Of a stretch of 64,000 nucleotides of DNA, positions 1 to 13,000 are shown in pieces (position 1 is the stretch's first letter; each line of letters starts with the position of its first letter). The notes below the pieces were generated by a model. It was given only the letters and a program-made list of their open reading frames with translations. It ran no database searches and had not been told where the DNA came from. The translations under genes were made by a program, and so were the position numbers. Origin of the DNA: Purpureocillium takamizusanense. Lineage: Eukaryota > Ascomycota > Sordariomycetes > Hypocreales > Ophiocordycipitaceae. The DNA lies in the NCBI RefSeq assembly GCF_022605165.1, contig NC_063072.1, positions 1,736,001 through 1,800,000 of the forward strand, written 5' to 3'.

Positions 1-3000
1 CCTTGGCTTGGCGAGCAAGCAGACTGCCATGCGATGAGCCGCTTTGCATGATGCCGGGTCGTGACACAAGCTGCACGTACCAGGCCGGAGTCAGATGGAG
101 TATCAGAGGCGAACAAGAGGAGCCCCCTTCCCGTGTCGTGCTCGGTACGGTAATGCCGGTTCGCCGGCATAAGAGCACAGGATGCCGGGGTGGCGAAGAA
201 TTGCCCGACGAGGAAGGCGAATTGCCTTGGTTGGTAGCTCTCGATAATGTCCAAATCGGGCGCTGACACTCTCGTGAGCAGCTTCTGCGGAACACAAGCG
301 TTCTGATACGCCAAGCAGCAGGCCGTGTGATTGCGCCTTGAGGCGGCGAGGCTGGATGGCAGGCTGTAGTGGTGGCAACGTGCGCTCGAAGGAAGGGGTG
401 GCTGAGGGCAATGGCTCTTGGTCGCGCTCGTGTGGACGCAGTCCGCCCATCGAGTTCATCTCAGGCGAGGCAAGGTGGTGTGAGCATTGCAAAGATGGCG
501 CGAAGTTGCATTCTCGTGCCCCGCCCCATCGTCGAGGGCGTCAAACGCTTGCAAGTGACGGGAGGCACGGCTCGTTCCTCGGGAGGGGTGGCTTCGGATG
601 GTGGAGTTTCCCGTCCGGCCCTGGCCAGGCCACCGCAACACACGGACATGAAAGGGCGAGTGCAGGCGCACGACGGCACGAGTAGACCGCAGTAGCAGCC
701 GGAGGTCAGAAATGATGTGATGAAACCCTTCTCTGCACGCACGCACGGACGAAGGCGCAAGTGGGCGCCGTCCAACCGCCAAGTTGTTCTTCCTGCCTCA
801 TGTTGCCGGGGTCCCGAAACCTGGTTGGTGAGTTCCAACCCGGTCGTCATCGTGGGCCGGCTCGCAAGTGCTCGTTGACATACGTTGAGGTGGAGGAGGA
901 GGGGTTAGGGCAGGGCACCGATCAGCGCCTGGCTTGTGCGGAGGCCCCCTGTTCGTCGTGACGCGATGACGACCCTGCCCGCGATTGGCTTCGGGCAGAC
1001 GATGGACGCCGACCAAATCACGGCGACCCCAGGGCTCTCCGAGCGTTCGCTGTCGTCGCCGGCTGTGTTCTCCGCATCTGGCTGCAAGCTCTCTTTCGTG
1101 TTGGGGTCGTCGGAGCCGGCAGGCAGACGGACGAGACGTTCGCTGCTGCCCGCAGCCACAAGCGAGCCAGAGGGAGTGGACGGCCAAGCGACGGACGGAC
1201 AGGCAAGACGCGGGCGGCATCACTAGCGCAGGAGGAGCGTCTGGGGAAAAAGGACGCCAGGCAGACAGGCAGGAAGGCAAGACAAGGGTCGGTCCACTCC
1301 CGTCCGCTTCGAGAGTGCGGGGGAGTCAGTCGTGCAGAGGTGAGATTATGACAGGTCATACCCCCCATTCATGCGTGGTTGAGGAGAAGGCTGCCTGTCA
1401 TCCTAGCCCACGCTGTTGTCCGCACGCACGAACCCTGGATGGAGGCGGAGATGGATGGCGTCTTTGTCTGGCACAGGGAATTGTTTGTCGTGCAGCGAGA
1501 TTGGTGCCGGCGACCCTGTCTGTCCGTCTGCCCGCCCTGGTGCCTGTGAGTAGTACGTTGATTGTACGTAACGGCCGGGGTCAGTCAGGGTCATGCCAGT
1601 GCAGCAGCGGCTCGGCGGGCGCTGCGAGTGCGGACAACAAGCATCCATCTGACGTTTGATGAGAGGTGGTTTTGGCGCCTCGTCAGCCGCCCCTTGGCGC
1701 ACAATCGTTGGCCCTTGGATGGCCTGCCGCGTCGGCCGTCCATTCAGTGCGTTGGAATTGCTCCAGGATATAGCTGCACGCCCTCGGAGCCGGTTGTGCC
1801 GACTTTGTCGTTGCTGCTTCGTCCATCTGCGTCACGCCGCCACGACGACCCCGGTCCAGTCCAGCCCGAATGGAACAAGCGGCCTGACAGAGCACACAGT
1901 CATCAGATTATCACAGACTGGCGTCTGGGGAAGTTGGGGGTTGTTGCTCCACAGTCTGCCGCTGGCGTCCGCCCCGTTCCCGTGATCGTATTCCGATGCA
2001 AAGTTGGCGGCAGTCGAGGAGCTTTGATCGTCGGCCACGCCTCGGAGCGAATCCATCCGGCCCAGCAGACCTTGGCATGGATCAAGAGTCGAGACGAGCG
2101 AGCCGTCCAAGCCGGGAGCCAGCCGCACGAAGCGAGAGCGAGTCGGGCACGCCGTTGGTTTGTTTTGGCGATGCACAATTGTCCGTCCGACGATGTGCGT
2201 GCATGAAAGGACAGCGTGGGTACTTGGTACGTACAGCACTACTAAATAGTGTGAGCGTGTACAATGCAGTGGCAGAGCATCGCCGACTGTTGAAGCCAAG
2301 GCAGGACCGACCCTGATGCCAAGAGTCCGAGTACGTACCTCCTGCACCTTGCGCACAGGTAAGTGTCAACTCTTCTTCCACAACAGCAGGCGTTGTAATT
2401 ATTACGTGTACGTACCTCGCCATTGGCATCAACACCAGCCCCATGCAAGGCACCGCAGTTGCAAACGTGGTGGTCCCTGCACGCCAGAGTCCAGAGCTTC
2501 GACCGCGCGGACTCGTTCCGCCTCTGCTCTCTTCTCCCGCTCTTCCGCTGGCGATGGTCGTGCCAGCGCCGGGGCCCCGCGTCGTCCCGAGAGCAACTGG
2601 CGTGCCGCTCGTGTCTGTGTGTGGCCCAAGGGAGAGGTTCGCCGAGCAGACGGTGCCACGTTCTGGCCCTCGCGCGAACCTGCATCGTCATGTTTTTTTT
2701 CTTCTCCTTCGTTTTGTGATGATGCGAGCGAGGCCTGTGGCGGCTCGCCCGCAAACCAGGGTTGCTTAGGCCATGATGCAGGCAGGCAGGCAGGCAAGGA
2801 GGCAAAATGCCGCCTTGCCTGCTCGGGAGCAGGAGTGGCAACGGACAAGGGGCGATCTCCGGGGGAGGACAGGGTGTGCCTTGCACGGCTGCTGCTGCTC
2901 CTGCTGCCCTGCTGCCGCTCCTGATGCTGATGCAACTCCCAGCCTCACCTGCGAGGCCATGCGGCCGCAGCAAAGGCCGCGCGCCAGGAAGCGCCCAGCA

Positions 3001-4400
3001 TCTGCATCGCCAAGGTATGAAGCAACGCCTCGTGCCAGGCGCCGCGTACTCTGCAAGCTGGCGAGGCTCGAGCTCGTGTGCCTGGCGGGCCACAAGCCGC
3101 AGGGCGCCTTTGCTGAAGCGTCGACCGTGTGGCAGGTGCGAGCACGAAGGAGCAAGGCTGCTCAGACCCCCAACGGCATCTCGGTGTTGGCATTGTGCAG
3201 CAGCAGTGGACACGAATGGCCCTGACTGCAGTATTCGGTCAGCATTGTTTGGCACGGTAGGTTGTCCGACTTGGGGGCGCACATGCGCATCACGGTTGAA
3301 CGGCACTCACTCTCACATCTTCACTCATATGCCCTCCCTGCTGGTACAAACCAGATTCCATGTGCCGTGCTCCTCATCATCAAACCACGGCCGCAAGCCA
3401 TTTCCCGCAGATCCTGCGCGGCCCCTGGCAAGCCGCGATGCCTTGCCCTGCCCTGTCCTTGCCCTGTCCTTGTCGGTCCTTGCCCTGACCCTGCCAACAT
3501 GTTGCCCGTGGATGGATGGATGGCTCCCCCCTTGGCTCCAGGAGTTCGTTCGGCCGCCAGTATGCAAGGCAGGGGGGAGCTTGAGCCAATCATGGCCAGC
3601 GCTCGGAGAGTTGGGGCAATGCTCTCCCGAGTCGGACTCTGAACCCCGGGCGATATTATTTTAATCGATGCTTTTATGGGGTACATAGCAGCATGAATGG
3701 GCGCCTGGATTTCACAACTTCGTGTGCATGCAAGGCAAATCCACAACAATTGATTTCCCGGGCAGGGGCGAGGTTGTTGGGCTCGCAGGTGCACTTCCAA
3801 ACGTCCTCGACAAGGGAACGGGGTAACTAGAGGGTGTGTCCGCATAGCCACGGGCGACACCGAGCTGCGAACGGGCCGTGGCAGTGAGCACGGTACGACA
3901 TGAACGGGGCCCCGTGCTTCTTCATGTCGTGTCATTCATTGCGCGGACAGCATACCCTTGATTGAAAAGTTTTTTTTTTCCTTCTTCGTCTTTGGCCGTT
4001 CCCTTTTCCTTTGCCCCTCCACATCAAATCGTTATACGGCAGTACTTTAATCTACGGATCGGGGACCTGACTGGCAGGCTGCTGCTGCTGTGTAACGACA
4101 GGCAAATGTGCAACACCAAGGGAGGGGAGGCAGTCCCTTTGACGCATATGCACAATTGTGGATTCGCAACGAGCTGGAGGGATGTGATCATCCACCAAAG
4201 GGAACCATCCAGGGCAGGGCAGAGCAGGCCAGCCAAGGAAAAAAAAGTTTTTGAAATCTCTTGGCAATCGGCTGCCAGCAGGGCGATCTGACAAAATTGA
4301 GAGCCCCTCGAAAACCCTTTCAAACAATTTTATTCCCACACGCGCACACAGACACACAGACGCACACAATCTCTCTCCCTCTCTCAGATGCTCCTCCGCG
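1..4400. other. Gene-poor intergenic DNA, left edge
   Basis: I see no supportable gene here. Open frames up to 354 codons (minus strand, 2242-3306) exist but have no recognisable domain, are rich in Arg, Pro, Ser and His, and are overlapped by equally long frames in other phases, as expected in GC-rich non-coding DNA. Contents include a (GGCA)4 run at 2781-2796, homopolymer T tracts near 2693-2702 and 3969-3978, CTTGCCCTG-type imperfect repeats near 3450-3490, and GTACGTAC-type palindromes near 2226, 2332 and 2409. No tRNA or rRNA signature was noticed. Confidence 0.7.
2781..2796. repeat. (GGCA)4 tetranucleotide repeat
   Basis: Four perfect tandem GGCA units read directly from the sequence, in gene-free DNA. 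Confidence 0.9.
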
Positions 4401-4943
4401 CCCCACCAGGACCCGCCACGGTTGCTTCCTCTTCCGCGCCCACGGGGGGGAAAATGGGGGCCGCGAGCAGGGGGTGTGTGTGGACAATTTGTTTGTGGAT
4501 CGTGGGGGGGACGGGGGTTGGGCAAGGCCCCGTTGTGCAGTACGCAGTGCAGTAGCAGGTAGTACTGCGGAGTTGTAATAACTTACACAACGTACGAAGC
4601 ATGCATGTAAATTTTTGAAGATGGAACTTTGATGCAAAAGCGTTTTGCATTGCTTTGAACAGGAAGAGATGGTGCGTTAGTAGTGAGAGTGACAGTACTA
4701 GTAAGAGAAAGAGAGACCCGGTCAAGAAAAATTGTCAGACACCAGCTCCAAGCCGAGGCCGAGACGAGACGAGACACTGACGCAGGAACAGGAACGGGAA
4801 GCACATGGTCGCCTGCCCATCCGTCCGTCCGTCCGTGCCGCCGAGGCCGAGGCCAGCCGCGAATACCCACTCACCCGTCTCGTCGTGATGCAATGAATGC
4901 CTCACAAGTCGAAGCAACTCTTGCGTGCGGGAACGCTGCCCGT

Positions 4944-4967
4944 GTGGTGGTGGTGGTGGTGGTGGTG
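4944..4967. repeat. (GTG)8 trinucleotide repeat
   Basis: Perfect GTG repeat followed by an interrupted GCCGGTGGTGG tail, in gene-free DNA. Confidence 0.9.
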
Positions 4968-5303
4968 CCGGTGGTGGCATGCGAGTGTGCGTGTGCATGT
5001 ATGCGTGTGTGAGTGTGTGTGTGTGTGCGTTTAAGTTTTTTTTTTGTTTTTGTGCCGCGTGCCCGCCGTCACTCCCATCAGTGCGGGTGCCGTTACAACC
5101 TCGGCCACGGCCATCCGACCATAAGCGCTGGTGGTGGCGTGCATCAAACAGACATACCTCGTACATACCAGTAGTATGTAGTATGTATGTGAGGCGAGCA
5201 AAGTGCACGTTTTTGCTTGCAGCCCCCACAGCCGCAAAAATGAAGCGGGGTTGCTAACGTGGTGTAGTGTTCTTATTCCATGCAAGGAACCGAATGGTAG
5301 CCC

Positions 5304-5332
5304 TCATCATCATCGTCGTCGTCGTCGTCGTC
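5304..5332. repeat. Compound CAT/CGT trinucleotide repeat
   Basis: A run of CAT units passes directly into CGT units. The same CAT/CGT composition recurs in opposite order at 24,054-24,081, so the two may share a mutational path. Confidence 0.9.
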
Positions 5333-7513
5333 AGGGCGCCAAGGCAATTTGCACTATCACCAACACCCCACCCTTGGTTTGGTTTGGTTTGGTCTGGGTT
5401 GGCTTTGGGGTTGATGGGCATCGCGATCTTCAGGGGCCCCGCCGAAGCGAAATCGAAGTTTAAAATTTTTTTCTTCTTTCTCGTCCTTGTTTGACAGGTT
5501 CAGGAACCCACCGCCCAACGTGTCCGTGCGATAGTTTAGCTACCACGCAAACTCACGGACTGGGCTGCATACCAGTTACGGGGGCTCCTTTTTGCTTTTT
5601 CGGGGGGCCCAGACTGACGTGATTGGCAGTGTCTACGGGACGCCCCGCCTTGCAGCTGCTACTACTAGTAGCCAGGCTACATGAAGGAAAATGCCAATTC
5701 AAAAAAAAAAAGTTTCTCTCTTAGTTGATCTCTCGATCTGATCGCCATTCGTGGATCGCGGATGGAGCGCCTGCCAAACTGTCGATTCTGTGGAGACGGT
5801 GGATGGAGCGCCCAGGAATGAAGGATTTTCTTCGGCTTGGGGGTGACAAGGGCGTGGGGGTGGTTACCTTACCTAGCTGGGGGTGGACCTTTGCCCCAGA
5901 CGGGCTTCCATCTCCACCGTCAGCTCTCTCTCTCTCTCTCTCTCACCGCTGACCGCCGCTCACCGAGATGCGATGCACGCCAAGAATGGACATGTGCAGT
6001 AGTTATAGTATTGCCCTGTACCTGGTGCATTGGTCATTGCAGTTCATCCTGCACCGCGGTTCTCGGGAACAGCCTGTGACTTTACCCATTGAGCCGGTTT
6101 ACTTGTTTTTCGTCTGCCTGCCTGGCTTGCCTGCCGGTCGATCCAGAGCACATGCTGCCACCCAGCGGCGGCGGCGCCAAAAGCGAGCGCGCGGCGTGGC
6201 TCTTACATCAGCCCAAGCTGGGCCCTTCAGCACGAGAGCGTGGCCAGCTACTAGTAGGATGGTAGTTACTAGAAACAGCCAAAGGCAAAGAGATGAAGGC
6301 CTCGGGGAGAGAGGGAGGAGGGAGGGGCGTGTGTGTGTTGCTGGTGCGGCCTGACCCGTCTGCCCTGCTGCACACCATCTCGGTCAGCTCACCTGCGCCG
6401 TCGCCTTTTGCCCTCTCTCACGGGGGGGCTCGGCTCGCGACCTAACCGCTTGAAGACTTTTTGCTTTCCTCCTTGTGCGCTGCTGAGCGCGCGAGGCCAT
6501 CACTGGAGAAGGGGTGTGGGAAGGGCATCGTCCATTCACGGTCTTCTTCCCACCCTCCCTCCTCCTTTCCGATCCGGGAGTGCCATTCGCTCCCGTGGGC
6601 TTAGCGTCGCACATCATCTGAGCCTCTTTCTGTCGCCGTCGCCGAGATGGGAGCGTGAGCGTGCGCGCGCGCGCACGCCACCCAGCGATAGTCCTTTCCC
6701 GTTCGGAACAGTCCGCAGGACGTGCAAATATGTACATATGCAGCGGCCACGAGGCAGGCGGCACGAACGGCGGCGGCGGCGGCTTCATCGGTGGTGGTAG
6801 CAATGTGGTGGTGGTGATGAACGGCTGACTGTGAACTGCGCCGTCTTATTCTGATGGCGCGGGCGCACGCCCCCCCCTCTTCCTCCTTCATGTCTTGTCG
6901 CTGGCAACCCGTTCGCCTCGTCGAGAGGCTCTGGAACCTTCTTGCTCGCCTCGCTTCCGGGAAGAGGGGGGGAGGGCGGAGCACGAACTGGGGAATTGGG
7001 GGACAACGGGCGCCGCCGTTGCACCGGCGTGACCTCGATGCGACCTGCTGCAGGAACCGATGGCTCGGGAGGAGGTGGTAGTGGTGGTGGTGCCAGAGGT
7101 GGAGGGAGGCCACCGGAGGTCCTTGGTGGTGGCTCTCACCGAATGATGGATGGGCGTGAGCTTCTCCAAATGAGCGAGCGAGGCCTCTCTTTTCGCCACT
7201 CGACATGGCACGGGGCAACACCATGCCCGTGTTGGGGCCTCCGTATACATACATGTGCATGCGCGTAGCAGCAGCAGCAGTAGTAGTAGCAGTAGCAGTA
7301 TGCGGAGCAGTCTCCTTGTTCGGTCGTAACATCGTGCATCTCCAAGGGGCCCCCCCCTCCGAGGGAGGGCCACACCAACTGCCGAGTACGAAGACAAAAA
7401 GGGGACTGATGACCGGAGGCGGACGTGACATAGAATGGCATGGCATGGGGGCATGTGCGTACTCCGCACTCCGCATCACCGGCCGACCACTGCTACCTGA
7501 CCCAACTACGTAC

Positions 7514-7540
7514 TACTTCGTATGCCAAAGAGACGAAGTA
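7514..7540. repeat. Short inverted repeat, 8-bp arms, 11-bp spacer
   Basis: TACTTCGT (7514-7521) and its exact reverse complement ACGAAGTA (7533-7540) flank an 11-bp spacer. The arm belongs to the TACGAAGTAC word family scattered through the window. There is no adjacent gene, and no function can be assigned. Confidence 0.6.
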
Positions 7541-8100
7541 TGGGCAGAGTTACATTTCGGTCCCTCTGCGGGCTCCAAGCCCCCCAGTCCGAATGCCTCA
7601 AAGGACGGACGCATGCGCTTTGGTAACATAGCGTTAGGCAGGTACTCAATGTACTAAGCGCTGACTGCCAAACTACCTGCGCGACTCCCTTTCGGAAGTC
7701 CCGCCGACGGCTGGGCTGGGTTTGCTGGCATCGGGAGTTGCGAGCCGGGGCGGAGATTGATCCCAAAACTGGAACCATTAGTAGCGGAGTACTAAGTATG
7801 ATACAGTTCCAGCATGTCGCCCTGCCTGTTTGTGAGGGCGCAGCGCGGGGCTGGGGCAAGGTTAGTAGGGCTGGATCGGCGTGGGTCCAACGGGACGACG
7901 CTCCTACGGAGGACGAAACATCCACACACGATTCACAGCTAGTACGAAGTACATACCCTACCTGCCTGGCACCGGACCAAAATAGCAGACGACACCAGGT
8001 CATCCCATCCTTTGATCCTTTCAGTGTGCATGTTGTGCCTCATCTCGCAGCGTCCCCTGTAGGGCAGTGGCGTCTCATCGCCGACCTCGGAGGTGTTGCG

Positions 8101-8171
8101 CACAACAACAACAACAACGACAATAACAACAACGCCTTGAGGGCAGCAGATCAGACAGACAGACAGACAGC
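8101..8171. repeat. (AAC)n and (CAGA)n repeats, 17 bp apart
   Basis: An AAC-rich tract (8101-8134, with single-base interruptions) is followed by a (CAGA)5 tract (8152-8171). Both lie in gene-free DNA. Confidence 0.85.
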
Positions 8172-10401
8172 CTGAAGCGTTGTACGACCATGACACGCCG
8201 GATACCAGTAACTACTAATCTGTAACGCCTGTGCAGAGTCAGCACGCTGTCCTGCACCTGCACCTGCACTTTGCTGAGACCGCAATCCGGGCGGCCCCAG
8301 CAGGGTCCCAGGCGAGCTGGGCCATGTCGAAAACGCCACGACCTGTCATGTCAGGTTTTCTGGCCCTGCTTTGCCGTCCCGCCCGCCCAACAATCGAAGA
8401 GGCGCCGCCGCGGGGAGCAGGCGCCACCAACTCGTGCGAGTCCTAGCGAGCTGGCACGCCCCCCCTCCCTCCCTCTCTCTCTCTTACGGAGGCGCCGTCG
8501 TCTGTCCTTCCCCTCCCCGGCCCCGTTGCCTATTGGGCGGGCGGGCTTCCAAACAAGGTCTTCCCTGGTGGTTGGGTATCGTGGCTTGCGTTCGAGAACA
8601 GGGCGTTGATGAGGGCGAAGAGGTCATCAGCGCCTACTTTGAAGGGGGCGCGGATATGAAAGGGGGAGGCCAACCCTACGGAGACGGCGAGAAGATGGCG
8701 CTTGATTGGCCCGTCGACTCCCAGCGCCCAATCTCGGCCGTTGCGAACGACGATGTGTTCGTCGACGGTGGAAGCCGACGTCCAATGATTGCGCGGCCCA
8801 GAGGGAGGGCTGGGCCAAGGTGTGCGTGTAGGTGTGTGTAGCTAAGTAGGTGGACGGTGAACGGTATCGGCGCCCATCTCGTCGCCCTGCACAATGTTCG
8901 CCCAAACAAATAGAGACAGACCAGCAAGAAGGGACGGACCCTTGGGGTCTCGACGGTGACAAGATTTGTTGAATGGGGGCGTGTGTGCAGTCCGCTCCGG
9001 CCACCGTTGCCTCTTCCGTAAGGAAAGAAACAAGAAAAAAAAAAAAGTCGACTGATAGTTTCTCCCTTGGCTTTCTTTTTTTTTAATCGTCTTACCTTCA
9101 GCGCAATATCGAGCATGAAACGAAGGGGTTTGCATTCCAAATCCCCCGATGGAAGCGCGTTAGAATCAGCCCACATCCCGAGCGTGGCAGGCGTGTGCGT
9201 GCGTGCGTTCCTCCCAACGCCCGCCCCTCCCTCTTCCCCGGCCCCGGCTGGCCGGCCGTCGATAGTCGCAAAATAGCCATGTGGGAAACAAGAACGACAG
9301 ACAGCCCGCTGGGGGGGTCGTGGTGGTTCGTCGCGCATTTCGAAAAAAAAAAAAAGAAAGGCGTCTGATACAGTAGCCAGCTGAAGCTGATGCGAGACTG
9401 TCGAGATTCGCGCCAAGGCGCACGTCATGGAGTGCTACTACTGCTGCGCCACCACTGATGGTTCCGCGATTCCGAATTGCCAATATACTGACTGTACTCC
9501 GTACTGTATGTATACTGAATGTAGGAATTATGTTGTACGCAAGTAGGGTAGGTACTTGCCGAGACCCGGCGGGGGCAGTACTACGTTGAAAAGGAGCAGG
9601 GGCGGCTGCAGCTCATGATCGCTCGAGAACCCGCTCGCTCGCCAGCCGTCGTCGGTAGTGGTAGGTACGTAGTAACTTACGAAGTGGGCACCAGGAGCGG
9701 TAGTAGCGAGAATGCGCCATCCGAAACCGAACAGGGTTGATGATGAGCATCATCATCCGTCTTTCCGAGCAGTTGCGTGTGTGTGTCTCAGGCCACGACG
9801 ACCACGACGACCACGACGAGCGGGCTTGGCGCTACATCCTAATGGGTCAGGTGCCTGGCCGGTCCCGAGGGCCATGAGCAAAAAAAAAGAGATGATGGTT
9901 CGCTGGCTGGTCTGGCCTTGTCTTGCCTGGTCCTGTCTTGTCGTGTCTTGGCCAGCTCTTGGATGCGTGCGTGCGGTATGTAAGTAGTCAAAACAGGTAC
10001 GCAGAGGCAGGGCCCCTACGCGCGGCGCCAAAGCACTTACCTTAGTAACGCTAGTACATACGAAGTACGTATCGACGAAAATAGGGCTAGCCTGCGGAGC
10101 GGATGCCACACAGCTCGGGACCGACCACATGGGTCCCCAATTTCGGCCGTCAGTTTGGAGCGAACTCCGAGAGGGGACGACGGACGCTCTTTGCAGCAGT
10201 ATCGCCGGCCAAAAAGGCACCAGGTAACTGCGGGTTGAGGACAGACAGGGCCTTGGCGTTGCTACTGTGCGTACTTGTGTATCGAGTCGTTGTTCGTCCA
10301 TAGTAGGAGTACTTCGATTTGAGCAGACGGATGATGACGCACCACCAACCGACTGACGACAGCAGCAAGCAGTCACAGGGCTGCTGCTGACAAAAACAGA
10401 A

Positions 10402-10465
10402 GCAGCGGCAGCAGCAGCAGCAGCAGCAGAACGGACCACACACACACACGCACGCACGCACGCAC
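10402..10465. repeat. (GCA)n, (CA)n and (CGCA)n compound repeat
   Basis: A GCA run at 10402-10429, a CA run from 10437 and four CGCA units ending at about 10465 follow each other closely. On the minus strand the tract creates an artefactual poly-Cys/Ala/Ser frame. Confidence 0.9.
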
Positions 10466-12875
10466 AACGGCCGGGGCAGCCGAACGACGCCAAGAGCCCT
10501 CTCGCTGGTCGGAGCCGTTGCCGCCAGAGACATTCCTGCCTGTCTCGAAGCGCCGTCGGAAGCTGTTTTGGGCGCGAGCGCGCGCGCAAAAAAAGACAAT
10601 TAAAATCAGTGCGCCCCAATTTTGGCGTCCGAATTCCAGAACAGGCGTGGCTTTTTCCGCCGCGGCGCAGGCGTCTCGTCCGTCTGTCTGCATTGTGTCT
10701 CAACAGGCCAGCCAAGCCCGCGTCAGAATTCAGCAGAGAAAGAGACTCGGAGCACGGGATCGAACCGTCGTACGTACCCTCCTTTCCAGGGCGCGGCGAC
10801 TGACTCTCTGCCTCTCTGCACATGTTCCCAAATAGTAACAGCAGTCTCAAGCCCCGAGACGGGTTGATTCAGTCCCCTCGGGACCCCCTCCCGCACCAGC
10901 CACAGGAATCATCGTGTGGTGGTGAGTGAGGTTCTGGGCTCGGCCAGACCCCCTCCTCCGCTGCCCATGAATGCGCGCAACAACGGCAGAAGCGTGTTAG
11001 ACAATCTGCGGGGCAGAAAGTCAAACCGGCAAGCAAGCATGCAATGACGGGCTGCTACGTACAGTACGGGCCAGGAGGAGGGACGGTTCAGCAGCAGGCA
11101 CAGCAGATAACCAAAAGCGGAGGATTGGCTGATCTGTCTCTTGCAGCTGTGTGCCTAACAACAAGACAACAGTGTTTGTAACTCAAGTCTCTTGGGGGGG
11201 CGGGGCCCAGGTCCTCGTGGACAGCTGTGCAAAGTCCGGGGGAGGAGGTTGGGGTCGGAGTGTCGTGCCGACCAATGGTCCACAGCGCCCCCGCGAAGGT
11301 CTGCATGCGAAATGCTGCCGGTGCTGCTGCAGGTCAAGCAAGGTGCGTCAAGCGCGGCAGCGATGGCGAACTCGACTGCTTTCCTTTTTCCTTGCTCGGC
11401 TCGGCACCACGGTTCCACAGCAAAGCAAGCAAGCTGTCCGGCCGTTTATTGGCGCTGGTTCCGGTGCCTGATGGTACTAGTAGTTCGATCGTGCAGTAGT
11501 AGGACGACGAGGAAGAGGAGGAGGAGTGGCGTCTTTGAGCCAGGCCAGATGCGCTACGACAGCAGCAGCAGCCGCAGCAGCAACAGAAACAGCGCGGCCG
11601 AGGACGATGGATGGCAACGACGCAATCCTGCGTGACGCAAATGCAACGGAACATGTGGCAGCGTGGCCCGCCACGACCACCCACGAGGAAGGGCCCGTCA
11701 TTCCTCCGGTTTGTTTCGTAATTAAAGGAGGGAGAGGGAGAGGGAGTACCGGTAGAGAAGGGTCTCGCGGGATGCCGAACGGGCTGTCTTGCTTGGCCCT
11801 GAGAAGCCGTTGAACGGAGAGAGGCAAGGTTTCGTCTCTGGCCCAGACATTGGATTGTTCCCGGTCGTCCACCATCGACCCAGCAGTGACTCTGTACCGA
11901 GATGTACGTACTACCTGCTGCTGTACGTACATACATGCGTTTCTTCATGGGCATGCGACGGAGTGCCGACAGCCGCATGTACGACCTGGTGCGTGTCGGC
12001 AGTGCTGTCCACCCTCCTCGTCTTTTGACACCCTCTGCGGTCCCTCCCCGTGTCTCGTTGCGCTACCCATCTTACACGGCCGAGTTCAATGGAGGCCGCA
12101 GCACACCGATGGTAGTAGATTTATTCACAAGGAGTAATCAGTCAATTTCTGCGCCTCGGGACGCTGCGCCGCGGCCGTCGCCCCCCAGGGGGGACGGCGT
12201 TGTGCTGCAGGCTTCTCTGGCTCCTCCTCGCCGCATGTATGTATGTATGCACGGAGGGAGCATGCATTGTATGTAACTTGGGGATTTACATACGTAACCC
12301 AGGGGCTCGTTGGTTGGCGGCGGGCATCTCGACTTTGCTTCCCATGAGCCCATGGTATCCAGACTCGGCGCCAAGGGGTGAACCGTGAGAAGCCCTCCAG
12401 TCTCGAGTGGAGTCGTCGGCACAGGTGGACCCCGCGTGCCGTTGGAGCAACGGGGCGGTTCGCTAACAAGGGAGCTTGGGAGGCTCATCAGTCGCGCAAG
12501 GGGCCGCTAAGCCACGGCGGGGCTAGCGCCCTCAGAAGGGCCCGTCTCGGGGTCCCTGGTCTCACCTACAGCATCGAGCGACGGGCGAAGTGGACGGGGA
12601 CTGTCCCCCCCGGACAAATTAGCGCCCACCTGCTGGAGGATCACTAGCAGCAGACGGCACGGCAGCAGTGCGCGCCCAAGGAGAGTCGCCGTCTTCGAGC
12701 AAGAGAGAAAGAGAGAGGGAGAGAGAGAAGGGCATGGACATGAACGGCTTCATGTAGGAGTTGCTGCTCGGTTTCCATTCTCAACATTGACTGCGACGAC
12801 GGATGCGCGCGGACGAGGGTGGTGGGTTAGGTTGGTCGAACGAAGCTCCATGCTGGCTTGCTCCTGCTTGGGCTT

Positions 12876-12897
12876 CTGCTGCTGCTGCTGCTGCTGC
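12876..12897. repeat. (CTG)7 trinucleotide repeat
   Basis: Perfect CTG repeat in gene-free DNA. Confidence 0.9.
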
Positions 12898-13000
12898 TTT
12901 CCACGCCCCCGTGCGTCCACTCATCGCCGCGCGCGCGCATTTCATCCATGTTCCTTTGGGCAACCGGGTACGACGCATTCCAGTGATTTCATAGAGAGGG

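Larger units (their letters stand above)
4401..9600. other. Microsatellite-rich intergenic DNA
   Basis: No gene is supportable. The stretch is packed with simple repeats: (GTG)n at 4944-4967, (GT)n near 5010-5032, a CAT/CGT trinucleotide run at 5304-5332, (CT)n at 5924-5944, GGC/GGT-rich DNA at 6768-6800 and 7075-7110, GCA/GTA trinucleotides at 7267-7300, (AAC)n at 8101-8134 and (CAGA)n at 8152-8171. A-tracts of 11-13 bases lie near 9038 and 9343. A 292-codon minus-strand frame (6601-7479) reads as low-complexity His/Thr/Ala/Arg sequence created by these repeats, not as a protein. Confidence 0.7.
9601..13000. other. Microsatellite-rich intergenic DNA
   Basis: No gene is supportable. A 365-codon minus-strand frame (9753-10850) has no family resemblance and is interrupted by poly-Ala/Ser/Cys encoded by the (GCA)n and (CA)n tracts. 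Contents: GCA repeat at 10402-10429 followed by (CA)n/(CGCA)n at 10437-10465, AGC/CAG runs near 11560-11595, a GGAGAG-rich block near 11730-11745, (CTG)n at 12876-12897 and GAGA-rich DNA near 12705-12730. Palindromic GTACGTAC-type words lie near 9667, 10067, 10771, 11057, 11903 and 11925. Confidence 0.7.

Noticed and set aside
2242..3306. 354-codon minus-strand frame
   Set aside because: Low-complexity, Arg/Ala/His/Cys-rich translation with no similarity I can recognise, overlapped by comparable frames in other phases.
7514..7540. loxP-like recombination site
   Set aside because: The arms share only a short core with loxP, and arm length (8) and spacer (11) differ from the 13-8-13 layout. 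Reported only as an inverted repeat.
10741..10850. Minus-strand tRNA-like signal: a GGTTCGATCCC T-loop-like word near 10,755-10,768 with a CCCT/AGGG hairpin beyond it
   Set aside because: The T-stem has a mismatch, the anticodon loop lacks the required T33, and no matching 5' acceptor strand or A-box was found. At best it is a chance resemblance or a relic.
9753..10850. 365-codon minus-strand frame
   Set aside because: It is generated by GC-rich DNA and microsatellites, with poly-Ala/Ser/Cys runs and no recognisable domain or conserved block.
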